A stretch of 64,000 nucleotides of DNA from NCBI GenBank assembly GCA_036172665.1, contig CM069871.1, forward strand, positions 8,990,001-9,054,000, read 5' to 3'. This DNA is from Prosopocoilus inquinatus (Eukaryota; Arthropoda; Insecta; Coleoptera; Lucanidae). A program made the position numbers and the translations under genes. The notes under the pieces were generated by a model. It was not told where the DNA came from. It ran no database searches and saw only the letters and a program-made list of their open reading frames with translations. This document shows, one piece after another, positions 47,279 to 58,240 of this stretch (positions are counted from its first letter, which is position 1; each line of letters starts with the position of its first letter).

Positions 47279-47489
47279 TGACGATCACCGGAAGCGACAA
47301 CTTCAAAGGCTTCTTCGTTCAAGCAAGAGATGCCAACACGAACGATTGGATCGGCGAATGGTCGGAAACGCCGAACACCAAACTCCACCCGGAATGCAGC
47401 GCCATCACGCACGCCGATCCAAAAGACAAACAACAAGCGACGCTATTGTGGAAAGCTCCTGCTAATGCTCACGGAAGTGTCTACTTCAC
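47279..47489 (+). CDS. Reeler-domain protein, single internal exon
   Basis: Between acceptor TTTTCCAG and donor GTACGT, 211 bp in frame TG|ACG..., giving TITGSDNFKGFFVQARDAN, WIGEWSETPNTKLHPECSAI, THADPKDKQQATLLWKAP and HGSVYFT. The FKGFxxQARD, CSAITHxDxxDK and xLxWKAPxxxxGxVxF blocks are the conserved core of the Reeler domain. Families with this domain in insects are the secreted defence proteins and the larger ferric-chelate-reductase-1-like proteins (Reeler-DOMON-cytochrome b561); one exon cannot separate them. Upstream (signal peptide) and downstream exons were looked for and not found, so the gene may have long introns or this may be an isolated exon. It lies inside an intron of the minus-strand receptor. 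Codon use is GC-rich and intact, arguing for a live exon. Confidence 0.82.
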
Positions 47490-48139
47490 GTACGTATACA
47501 CAGTCCTCAGCTGATTATACAGACGTCGCGTCGAACGATTACAGGATTCCCATTTTAGTTCATTTAAAATTGTTCCGGGTTTTCCCCGATTTTCCCCGTC
47601 AAAAAACTGCGATTATGCAATTTTTTAAACAATTTTCCAATTGGTCCTAATTTCAGTAGAGAAATATAATAGCGGCACAAAAATTTAATTAATATATTAT
47701 TAATGGAGAAAATGATTGATAAATTTTTAAAAATTATAAACAGCAACCTGCCAGTTTGTCAAAAAATAAATGTGTGTCGATTTTCCAATGAAGAGCCTTG
47801 ATGCAGGGTAGGCAAACCAACGAACTCGAAAGTAAGTTTGGTTGCCTACACTACAGGCGGTAAAAACAATTTTTTTGCCGAGAAATTTTTAAGTGTAATT
47901 TTCCAATTCTTCCTGAATAAATAAATAATAAACATACACTAAATTACTGATTTATTAATTTTTTTTAATTTTCACTTGTCGTACTAGAGAAAATTATTGA
48001 ATTGCCTTTAAGGATGATGAGACGATTAATTTTGAAAACGTACTTTATACTTGTTAAAAAAATAATAAATTGACGTTTTCAAAAAAGAAGAAGCTTAGCA
48101 TAGGCAACCCAATGAACACAGTTGCTTATGTGACTGCCT

Positions 48140-49003
48140 ACACTGAAAACAGTAGGAACATACCGTACGACCTCTTTAATCCGAACTCATTGATTCGGAT
48201 TTTCGAAATGTTCGGATTATCGAGCAAACCGAACTCACAAGCTTTGACTTCCTATGACAGCGGTACCGTAATACAGCGGCCGTCATATGACCGTATCACG
48301 TAGCTTTGAAAAATGGAGTCACATAGCATTGAAAATATGACGTACGTTGACGTAAAGTAAGCAAAAAGAAGATTTTATAAGTTTCATAATAATTCAACTT
48401 ATTTTGACATTACTAACACATTTGGAAAATGAGAAGATTCACCAAAAAAGGATTCCAAACGTTTAAAAAATTCTTTTACGTTTTCTTACGTGACTGTGAC
48501 ATTTCTAGCAAACGATATGTGTTTAATGTCATTAGATTTATTTTTTTTGTGTGAGGAACGGATATTTGGCTGCAAATTTTTGGAATCCCGAAATTTCACA
48601 CAGAATTTTTTTTTTTTTTAATAACGCAGTTCAAAGTGCAAAAAAAGGGTTCGTCTAGAGCTCTTCAATCTTGGACGCATGTCTCTCTATCTTCGAATTT
48701 ACTTACTTTGAACATTTAATTTTTGTGACGTCATTCACCGTCAATTTATGGCCGCTAATTACTTCTACCGCTATCCTACAAATCCGAGGTTTAGTGCTCA
48801 ATTGTTCTAATGAACAATGAACAGTATAAATAAACGGGCTGTTTATTAAAAAAAACATGAAACCAAGAGATTTCCAGTGGGAATCACTTGGTTGTTCTGA
48901 TTGAGGAGGCGTTGTTCGGATTATGCCTTCAAATTACCGCTGCTCGGATTGCTGGAGGTTCGGATTGGAGCATGTTCTGTTTATAGAGGTCTACTGTATT
49001 CCT
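48140..49003. mobile_element. Possible pogo/Tigger-like non-autonomous element
   Basis: Left side ACAGTAGGAAC followed by GACCTCTTTAATCCGAAC; right side, inverted, ACAGTAGACCTCTATAAACAG and CCAATCCGAACC. CAGTAGACCTC..AATCCGAAC is the style of Tigger-group ends. Interior is non-coding (one 77-codon open frame without family features). The left boundary is uncertain. Confidence 0.4.
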
Positions 49004-49496
49004 TTTAGTTAAATAATGCCATAAACTAGTTCAGGCTTCGCTGAGATTATGGATCTTCCTATTTTTTCTTATACTTCCTGTATTTAAAACAATTTTCCTT
49101 TTTCTTTCTATTTTCAAAACATTTTGACGGTTCGTAGATGCACAAAACTTACTAATAATTGTCGGCTACATTAACGCAAATGATTATTAAATTTCTTTCG
49201 AAAATAAAGAAAATTTCCAGTTCGTTAATTATTTTCATTGCCTTTTGTATTAAAACTTTTAAGACTTTTCCAGGTTTTCCGGGTGAGTGGGAACCCCCGG
49301 ATTACATCCCAAGTTATCTATTACTTGGATGATTTATTAGTTATAACTCAAGTTTGGTTTTCGTGCTGAACTGACAATAAATGATTTAAAACCTTTAACC
49401 TCTGCCTTTAAGGAAGAAATATTTTATTATTATTATTATTTTCAAATAAATACACAACAACGTTAATAACTGTATAATAATGAATTATTAATATTA

Positions 49497-49600
49497 CATC
49501 TTACTATCGCTGTTTGACCTGACATTGCAGTCGGATAGACAAATTGAAGCGGGATTTGCTCCTAATAAGTCCCCCATGCAAGGCGGCCATGCTATCGGCG
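49497..49600 (-). repeat. Dispersed ~105-bp repeat, copy 2
   Basis: Minus strand GGCCGCCTTGCATGGGGG, CAAATCCCGCTTCAATTTGT, GGTCAAACAGCGATAGTAAG. Same order as 30190-30300 and 60414-60500. Confidence 0.65.
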
Positions 49601-50310
49601 AACGGAACTTTTTTGTTAAAAAATTAACACAACAGAGACAACGAGAGGAGCAAAAGCAAAAACAAAAGACTATCGGCGAAGATAACTGTACTTTTTGAAA
49701 AATTAGCACACCAAAGAAACAACAGAAGCAAAAACTTTTCCCGACAGCCTTCTGTTTTTCAAAAGGCTATCGCGAACAGAACTTTTTTTTTGAAAAAATA
49801 ACAACAGAGACGACGAGATGAGCAAAAGCAAATAGATGACAATCGGCGAACAAAACTTTTTTTGAAATTCGTACAACAGAGAGATTACGAAAAGATACTA
49901 ACGCAAAAACAAAGGCCATCGGCGAAGAAAACTTTTTTTAACTAGCTGAACAGACAGAAAATGAAGAGAAGCAAAAGCAAAAACAAAAGATTCCCAGCGA
50001 ACAAAACTTTTTTTTTTTTTTTTTAATTAGCTCAATAAAGAATCTACGAAAAGAAGCTAAAGCAAAGACAAAAGCCTAACGACAAAGAAATTTTTTTTTA
50101 ATTAGCACAATAGAGAGACAACGAAAAGAAGCAAAAACAAAAGATTACCGACCAGCAACTCTTTTTTGAAAAATTTACACACGAGACACAACGAAAAGAT
50201 GCCGATGCAAAAACAAAAGGCTATCGGCGAGCGAAATTTCCTTTTGAAAAATTAATAAACCAAAAATTTGACGGAAACAATAACAAAAGACTATCGAAGA
50301 CTCGCTTGCC
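49590..50310. repeat. Tandem array, period about 75-80 bp
   Basis: Words CTATCGGCGAAC, AAAACTTTTTTT, CAACAGAGA, ACGAGA/ACGAAAAGA and GCAAAAGCAAAAACAAAAG follow each other in that order eight to nine times with strong divergence. Confidence 0.7.
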
Positions 50311-50339
50311 GATCGTTTTTTGTTTTCTTGGGGTCGGGG

Positions 50340-52030
50340 GAGCATTGTCTTTTATTTTTTTTCCCCCAATTTACCAGAGTAGGTTGACATCTGATTTTGT
50401 TTTTTTTTTTATATTCTTTAATCAATTTCTAATTTGTTTAATCAATTGATCGACCTACAATCGCTTTCGTATATTTTATTTTTATTTTTCACTTTATCAC
50501 CTTTTTCGACGCTCTCCTTTAGTTTGATTTTCCTTGACATAATTTTGTTCTTTAATTAATCATCAATCGATCGACTTTTGTTTCTTTTTTTTTCGTTTAC
50601 TTGATTTGAGTTTATTTTAAACTTTAACATCGACGTTTGATCGTCATTTTTTTTGTTTGTCTCTTTTATTCAATTTGACTTCTTTGTTTTATTTTTTTAA
50701 TATTTATTAATCGATCGTCCTTTGTCTTTAGTATGACAGAATCCAACGTTTTAAATGAGAGGATTCCATGCTGACATTTGAAATTCAGGTTGTTTTCTCT
50801 TTTATTCGATTTTTCGTTTCCTTTAATGAATATTTTTTTAAATATGACATTAATAACTTCTTTTTACTTTTTAAAGATCAGTAGATCGTCTTTTGTTTTA
50901 TTTTATTTCATAATCATTAAACTAATCGTTTCTCTTTAAAATCTACAGCGATCAAAACACGTCAGTTTTTACATCGATTTGACTTACTTAATTTTACACA
51001 TTTTTTTTATTTTCGCCCCTAATCTGCATGGACGATCGTCTTTTGTTTCGGTTCGATTCGACTGTATTTCAGGAGTATTTTTATTGTGATAATCAATTTA
51101 TCGTAATTTTTTTCTTCTTGTTTTTGAGTTGAGTTTATAATCAAGTGATCGAACTATTTTTTTTCTTTTAATCGATTTCACGTGTTTTGTTTTTATTTTT
51201 GAAACTATCAATTTATCGCCTTCTTTGTTTTTCTTTTGTTTGATTTTACTTGACACAATTTTGTTCTTCAATTATCAATTGATCGTCTTTTGTTTTCTTC
51301 TTTCCGCTTACTTGATTTGAGTTTATTTTACACTTTAATCTTTTTTTTTTATTGTGACAATGTTATTCTACTTGACTCTTTTTTTTAAATTATAAATCTA
51401 TCGTCTTTTCTTTTTTTTAATTCGATTTGACTTTATTTTATAATCGGATTATCAGTTTGATTCTCTTTCGTTCTTTTTTTCTTCTTTTTATTCAAATTTT
51501 CGTTTAAAAAGTCGATTTGGCTTAGTTTTATAGAATTTTTATTTTAGTTTTATCTTCATCCCCGACGTCTTTTGTTTTTTTTTTAATTCTTTAATCAATT
51601 TTTAATTTGTTTAATCAATTGATCGACCTTTGTTCTTCTTCCCTTTACAATCGCTTTCGTATGTTTTATTTTTATTTTTCACTTTATCACCTTTTCCGAC
51701 GCTCTCCTTTTGTTTGATTTTTTTTGACATGATTTTGTTCTTTAATTAATTATCAATCGATCGTCTTTTGTTTCTTTTTTTTTTCGTTTACTTGATTTGA
51801 GTTTATTTTAGTTTAACTTCGACGTTTGATCGTCATTTTTTTTGTTTGTCTCTTTTATTCAATTTGACTTCTTTGTTTTATTTTTTTAATATTTATTAAT
51901 CGATCGTCCTTTGTCTTTAGTATGACAAAATTTTATTTTAGACTTAGAAATTTTGTCGATCGATCGTCATGCAAAATCAACGTTTTAAATGAGGGGATTC
52001 CATGCTGACAATTGAAATTCAGGTGGCTTT
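50340..52030. repeat. T-rich higher-order tandem array, period about 1.2 kb, part 1
   Basis: Ordered words GCGCTCTCCTTTAGTTTGAT (50508), CGACGTTTGATCGTCATTTT, AATCGATCGTCCTTTGTCTT (about 50709) and GATTCCATGCTGACA recur at +1190 (51701, 51899 and so on). The unit is itself made of GATCGTCTTTTGTTT-like sub-repeats, the reverse complement of the word in the A-rich tracts at 18-32 kb. Confidence 0.75.
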
Positions 52031-52042
52031 CTCTATTATTCG

Positions 52043-52265
52043 ATTAGACTTTTTTTAACTAGCTGAACAGACAGAAAATGAAGAGAAGCAAAGGCAAAAA
52101 CAAAAGATTCCCAGCGAACAAAACTTTTTTTTTTTTTGAAAAATTAGCACAATAAAGAATCTACGAAAAGAAGCTAAAGCAAAAACAAAAGCCTAACTTT
52201 CTTGGGGTCGGGGGAGCATTGTATTTTATTTTTTCCCCCAATTTACCAGAGTCGGTTGATATCTC
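52043..52265. repeat. Segmental duplicate of 49930-50400
   Basis: AACTAGCTGAACAGACAGAA, GATTCCCAGCGAAC, AATCTACGAAAAGAAGCTAA, then CTTGGGGTCGGGGGAGCATT and CCCCCAATTTACCAGAGT occur in the same order in both places, about 2 kb apart, so the 1.2-kb array was copied together with its left edge. Confidence 0.7.
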
Positions 52266-52639
52266 GTCTCATCGAATTATTCGTTTCTGCCTCTTTTTGC
52301 TAGAGCCATTTTCTCCATTCAATTAAAAAAAAAAACAACAGACTATCGGTGAGAAAAATTTTGGCTCTTGCTCGTTCACCGTTTTTCGTTTATGTTTTTA
52401 TTTTGTCAATTTGCCAACGCCGCGTCTCAAGCTCGAAAAATGCGGGATTCTCGCTTTTGTTTTTTTGTTTTTTTGAAATTTCGCGCGTTTCTTTTTTCTG
52501 TCGCCGTTGCAAGCAACCATTCGCCGCCTTCTTACGCCCTCGGTAGTAAACAAAAGCGTCTCCGCAAGAGTCCAGTTTCGGAAACTGTCCTTGAAATTCC
52601 TGAACGGCGAAATGTAGGCGTAACGAATCCCTTACGTAC

Positions 52640-53100
52640 ATTTCGCGGACACCCTGTAGATAAATATTATTTTAAGAGCGAGCTTGAATTTTATTTGGGG
52701 TTGACGCGACGCGACGTCGACATGTTTGCTTTAAACTACGTTAAGCGCATGTTTTATAGAGACTATGACGTTACGTAACGTCAATGTCACTTCAAGCGTA
52801 AGCTCATAACGTAACTGAACGTAATCTGAAATAATGTCATTTGAATTTCGTTTCGGTCGACATCGCAAAAATGTCTCGCTACATTAAACGGATGTTTTAT
52901 ATGGGCTGCGACGTAACGTAAACGTAACACTTCAAACGTAAGCTCAAAACGCAAAAAATAAAGGTAATCTGAAGTAACGTAATGTCAGTTTCGTTTGGGT
53001 TGACATTGCAATCATGTTTGTTCTAAACTAAGCGGATGTTTTACACATACGGGTAGGACATAACGTAACGTAACGTAAACGTACCAACTTCTCTGTTTGT
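52640..53100. repeat. Tandem repeat, period about 145 bp, three units
   Basis: CGGATGTTTTATATGGGCTG-type phrases at about 52741, 52887 and 53031 are each followed by GACGTAACGTAA-like runs and, between, CTTCAAACGTAAGCTCA. A 136-codon open frame ending at 52778 overlaps the first unit and is regarded as chance. Confidence 0.7.
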
Positions 53101-53807
53101 CGATTTCTTTTATTAATATTTGTCTATTGTCTATTAGTTTTAAATTTGCTTTCAATTTAAAAAAAAAATTGAGGGTCAGAAATTTTTGTATACAAGCAAA
53201 ATCTCAGTTTCTTACATGGTTTTAAAATGAAATAATAAGGGCGAAGATTTTGGGTCTAAAAGGTGTAAAGGCTGTGCTCGACGAGCTTGTTATTTCACCC
53301 CCGTCGCTTACGGATTTAAAAATAAGAAGTGTTTTCGACGAAACTTCACGGAGATGAAGCTTCAAGAGACAGTAATCTCCAGGAGGAGAAGTTTTCCGGA
53401 AGTTAGGGCTACTTTACGAAGATTTTCAGCACAAGCACGTCATTATCTATTATTATATTATATGTCCTTCTTTGAAATAGTTTGCAAATAAAAACCGTTT
53501 CATAAAACAATTTTGCATTTTGCTTTAGATATTGAAAACACAGTTTGATTTAAATTATCCTGGAAAACAGATAATAAACTTGAATTTCATTTTTACCTAA
53601 CACTTTGTAGATTGAGTTTGTTGTTGCTGAACCTTCATTTAAAGCCTACAGTAAATAAATACTCCGAAAGTATCCGTGAGCCGCAACTTAATAATGCACG
53701 AAGTTCTGAAAGTGTTTTTTTGATTTAGCTTCGTCTCCGCGACGAAGACATGAATTTGTAAAATAATTTTCTAAAAAAAAAGGAGGAGAAGACTTCTCCG
53801 TACCTAC

Positions 53808-54028
53808 CTTAAAAGCCTCCCGGAATTTATTCGACATGATATTGTAGAGAAGGGGGTTGATGGTGGTCGAAACGTAGTACAAAATCCCACTGACGTAAGT
53901 CATGATTTCGTAGATCTTGAGGTAGTGGTCGTCATCTGAACCGTCGCTGGACGGCGTTACGTAAATGGCGAAGAGACGCTGAGCGTGGAACGGCGCCCAA
54001 CAGATGAAGAAGGCAACCACAACTGCAA
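53808..54028 (-). CDS. Neuropeptide GPCR (pyrokinin/PBAN/CAPA type), TM6-TM7 exon
   Basis: Minus-strand exon between acceptor TTCTTTTTAG and donor AAG/GTAGGT: two bases then 73 codons. TM6 reads AVVVAFFICWAPFHAQRL, with the CWxP switch. A short acidic loop (SSDGSDDDHYLKIYE) follows, and TM7 contains YYVSTTINPLLYNIM, with the NPxxY motif, then helix 8 NKFREAFK. CWAPFHAQRL followed by NPLLYNIMS(N/H)KFREAF is characteristic of the insect PRXamide receptors (pyrokinin, PBAN, CAPA), related to vertebrate neuromedin-U receptors and coupling to calcium signalling. The exact ligand subclass cannot be fixed from this exon. The acceptor could alternatively be six bases later (GCAG at 54023-54026), same phase. 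Exons for TM1-TM5 should lie at higher coordinates but none was recognised up to 64000. The exon sits in a gap of a 1.2-kb tandem array. Confidence 0.88.
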
Positions 54029-54439
54029 CTAAAAAGAAAACCTTACTTTATTTTTTTATTAAAAGCACGTTATGGATGAGAAAAGTAACCAACGATGATG
54101 TAAAAATTGCCTTAGATCTCCCTCCAATCTGTGATGAGCTGCCGCAACAGCCGGGTGTAGACCGTCAATTGCCGCTATTCCAATATCAATCGCAGGGACG
54201 CTTAGGGTAATATTTTCGACTCTGTTAACGTCACTGAAAGTAACGTCTAAAGCGGGGGCTTCCAACCATCTTTAAGCAGACCCCTTACAAGAAAATAAAA
54301 ATTTCCATCGACCCCCTTTCAAAAAATGTAATAGACATATCTAAGACAGTCAGTGTAGATACATTAATACTACAATTTTTTTTTTAATTGTGACAATTTG
54401 TTATTCTAATTGACGACTATTTTATTTTATTTTTTTAAG

Positions 54440-54560
54440 AAAATAGTTTTTAGAACTTTGAACGGACTCTAATAAAATGGGAAAGAGCACTCGACGTTTC
54501 ACTATCGACAGTGAAACGTGTCCGCTTAAAATTTAAAAATTATTTTCTTACACTTTTCAT
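54440..54560. mobile_element. Penelope-like/retrozyme fragment
   Basis: AGTTTTTAGAACTTTGAACG, GAAAGAGCACTCGACGTTTC, then AAATTTAAAAATTATTTTC and TTTTCATCGGACAAGAATCG, the same order as the 7.0-7.2 kb copy, but the ribozyme core is replaced by a short GTTTCACT/AGTGAAAC hairpin (54495-54517). Confidence 0.5.
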
Positions 54561-54589
54561 CGGACAAGAATCGATTTATCAATTGTTTT

Positions 54590-57330
54590 ATTTTTTAAAT
54601 TATAAATCGATTATATTTTCTCTTTTCTTGATTCGATTTGCTTTTATTTTATCAATTTCATTCTCTTCCGCTCTTTCTTTTTCTCTTTGTTCAAACTTTC
54701 GTTTTTTATTCGTCAGTACTTTTGGTTTGATTTGGTTTTATAGAATTTCTGTTTCAGTCTTATCTTCATCACCGATCGTCTTTTGTTTCTTTTTTAAATT
54801 CTGTATTTATCCTCGTTATTTAAATCGATTTTTAATTGAGTGTTGGACCTATTTTTTTTTTTCTTTTAATCGATTTTACGTGTTTTGTTTTTATTTTTAA
54901 ATCAATCAATTTATCGCCTTCTTTATTTTTTTTCTTGTTTGATTTTATTTGATTTTACTTGACATAATTTTGTTCTCCAATTATCAATTGATCGTCTTTT
55001 GTTTTTTCTTTCCGTTTACTTGATTTGAGTTTATTTTACACTTTAATCTTTTTTTTTTTTTTTAATTGTGACAATGTTATTCTACTTGACTCTTTTTTTA
55101 ATTATCAATCTATCGTCTTTTCTTTTTTCTTAATTCGATTTGACTTTATTTTATAATCGGATTATCAGTTTGATTCTCTTTCGTTGTTTTTTTCTTCTTT
55201 TTATTCAAATTTTCGTTTAATAATTCGATTTGGCTTAGTTTTATAGAATTTTCATTTTAGTTTTATCTTCATCCCCGACGTCTTTTGTTTTTTTTTTAAA
55301 TTCCTTAATCAATTTTTAATTTGTTTAATCAATTGACCGCCCTTTGTTTTTTCCCTTTACAATCGCTTTCGTATGTTTTATTTTTATTTTACGCTTTATC
55401 ACCTTTTTCGACGCTCTCCTTTAGTTTGATTTTCCTTGACATGATTTTGTTCTTTAATTAATTATCAATCGAACGTATTTTGTTTCTTTTTTTTTCGTTT
55501 ACTTGATTTGAGTTTATTTTACACTTAACTTCGACGTTTGATCGCCATTTTTGTTTGTTTGTCTCTTTTATTCAATTTGACTTCTTTGTTTTATTTTTTT
55601 AATATTTATTAATCGATCGTCCTTTGTCTTTAGTGTGACAGAATTTTATCCAACGTTTTAAATGAGAGGATTCCATGCTGACAAATGACATTCAGGTTGT
55701 TTTCTCTTTCATTCGATTAAACTTTATTTTTCTTTTCCTTTAATGAATATTTTTTTGTTTAAATGTGACATTAATAACTCTTTTTTTGCTTTTTAAAGAT
55801 CAGTTGATCGTCTTTTGTTTTATTTTATTTCATAATCACTAAACTAATCGTTTCTCTTTAAAATCTGCAGCGATCAAAACACGTCAGTTTTTACATCGAT
55901 TTGACTTACTTAATTTTACACAATTTTTTATTTTCGCCCCTAATCTTCATGGACGATCGTCTTTTGTTTCGTTCGATTCGACTGTATTTCAGGAGCATTT
56001 TTATTTTGATAATCAATTTATCGTAATTTTTTTCTTCTTGTTTTTGAGTTGAGTTTATAATCAAGTGATCGACCTATTTTTTTTTCTTTTAATCGATTTC
56101 ACGCGTTTTGTTTTTATTTTTGAAACTATCAATTTGTCGCCTTCTTTGTTTTTCTTTTGTTTGATTTTACTTGACACAATTTTGTTCTTCAATTATCAAT
56201 TGATCGTCTTTTGTTTTCTTCTTTCCGTTTACTTGATTTGAGTTTATTTTACACTTTAATCTTTTTTTTTTTAATTGTGGCAATGTTATTCTACTTGACT
56301 CTTTTTTTTAAATTATAAATCTATCGTCTTTTCTTTTTTCTTAATTCGATTTGACTTTATTTTATAATCGGATTATCAGTTTGATTCTCTTTATTTGTTT
56401 TTTTCTTCTTTTTATTCAAATTTTCGTTTAAAAAGTCGATTTGGCTTAGTTTTATAGAATTTTCATTTTAGTTTTATCTTCATCCCCGACGTCTTTTGTT
56501 TTTTTTTTAAATTCTTTAATCAATTTTTAATTTGTTTAATCAATTGATCGACCTTTGTTTCTCTTCCCTTTACAATCGCTTTCGTATGTTTTATTTTTAT
56601 TTTTCACTTTATCACCTTTTCCGACGCTCTCCTTTTGTTTGATTTTCTTTGACATAATTTTGTTCTTTAATTAATTATCAATCGATCGTCTTTTGTTTCT
56701 TTTTTTTTTCGTTTACTTGATTTGAGTTTATTTTACACTTTAACTTCGACGTTTGATCGCCATTTTTGTTTGTTTGTTTCTTTTATTCAATTTGACTTCT
56801 TTGTTTTATTTTTTTAATATCTATTAATTGATCGTCCTTTGTCTTTAGTATGACAAAATTTTATTTTAGACTTAGAAATTTTGTCGATCGATCGTCAATC
56901 AACGTTTTAAATGAGGGAATTCCACGCTGACAATTGAAATTCAGTTTGTTTTCTCTTTCGTTCGATTAAACTTTATTTTTCGTTTCCTTTAATGAATATT
57001 TTTTTGTTTAAATGTGACATTAATGTCTTTTTTTTTACTTTTTAAAGATCAGTTGATCGTCTTTAGTTTTATTTTATTTCATAATCATTAAACTAATCGT
57101 TTCTCTTTAAAATCTGCAGCGATCAAAACACGTCAGTTTTTACATCGATTTGACTTACTTAATTTTACACATTTTTTTATTTTTGCCCCTAATCTGCATG
57201 GACGATCGTCTTTTGTTTCGGTTCGATTCGACTGTATTTCAGGAGGATTTTTATTTTGATAATCAATTGATCGTAATTTTTTTCTTCCTGTTTCTGAGTT
57301 GAGTTTATTTAATTTAATTATTAAGTGATC
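54590..57330. repeat. T-rich higher-order tandem array, period about 1.2 kb, part 2
   Basis: Continues the array of 50340-52030: GCGCTCTCCTT at 55413 and 56623 (1210 apart) and TCGATCGTCCTTTGTCTT at about 55613 with its counterpart near 56823. Units match part 1 closely over hundreds of bases. Confidence 0.75.
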
Positions 57331-58161
57331 GACGGCTACTTAAATGCAATTGTTGATTATTAAATATTTATTTGTTTTTATTAAAGTTATTGCGTCTATT
57401 ATAGCACAGTTGTGTACATAACATGAAATTTCAGAAGAAAAAGTTTTATTGATGCTTGACTATTAGGATATTGTAACTTAAACGCAGAACTGCCAATCAG
57501 CTTTCTATTATCTAGGAAAAAATAATGTCCCGTTATCTATGTCAGAGACTGTACTTAATTCAAATTCATTTAATATCATTTGTAAATCTTTTAATTATTT
57601 AATTTTTAATTTAATATTAATCTATAAAAAAATAATATATACTACAAAAATATCTACTAAACAAAAATTCATTTCAACCCTCCAAGAAACCCCTAGAGGT
57701 TCATCGATCCCCAACCGACCCCTAGAGGTTCATCGATCTTTTGCAAGTCTTCATCAACCACTGGTCTAAAGCAAGATTAATACTTCACGACATCGTCAGT
57801 CTTAGGTCTTGTTTAACCTTAACTTTCAATTATTTTCAAAGTAATAGTTATGAAGACAATTAATTAATTAATTAAAATTAACTTATGAATAAAAAATCGG
57901 CCCTTTCGACGTGTTTTGGCATTGACGTGGTTACGCATTACGACGGCCAAAGAGTGGATCTCTACACCATTTCTTCCAATGAGTAGCAGACATTCTCCTG
58001 ATCATTGTGTAGTCATGGTAACGATCGAAACGTCCGAAGTATAGTGAGTCATCACTGCAAGTTTATTTTGAAAATTCAGTTAAGCTACAATTACAACAGT
58101 TTTTACATGCAGACGCCAGTTTTTCACAAAAAAAATTCACTTTGGCAATCAATCAATCAAC

Positions 58162-58240
58162 GAAACGTTGAGTGCTCTTTCCATTTTTAATAGTGTCCGG
58201 TTAAAATTTAAAAACTATTTTCAATTATGAAGTTGTGCTA
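58162..58240 (+). mobile_element. Penelope-like/retrozyme 3' half
   Basis: GAAACGTTGAGTGCTCTTTCC, TAATAGTGTCCGGTTAAA and TTAAAAACTATTTTC match the 3' half of the ribozyme-bearing elements at 7.0 kb (minus) and 24.3 kb; the CTGANGA box and stem II are missing, so it is a truncated copy. Confidence 0.5.

Larger units (their letters stand above)
44600..53807 (-). other. Receptor intron (9.2 kb) hosting an antisense Reeler exon
   Basis: Holds a hAT MITE, a TACAGGGTGATTC element, a tandem duplication, the plus-strand Reeler exon (47279-47489), a pogo/Tigger-like segment, and T-rich tandem arrays (49.6-52.3 kb). 52640-53100 is a short 145-bp array; 53100-53800 is unstructured. Confidence 0.6.

Noticed and set aside
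48070..48303. 77-codon plus-strand frame as a continuation of the Reeler gene
   Set aside because: No Reeler, DOMON or b561 similarity, no acceptor in phase, and it overlaps a pogo/Tigger-like segment end.
49590..50310. Regularly spaced short repeats as a CRISPR array
   Set aside because: Repeats are degenerate and directly adjoining without unique spacers, in an insect genome.
52368..52778. 136-codon plus-strand open frame
   Set aside because: Its 3' half runs into the first unit of a 145-bp tandem repeat, the 5' half lies in T-rich repeat, no domain is recognisable and the opposite strand is equally open.
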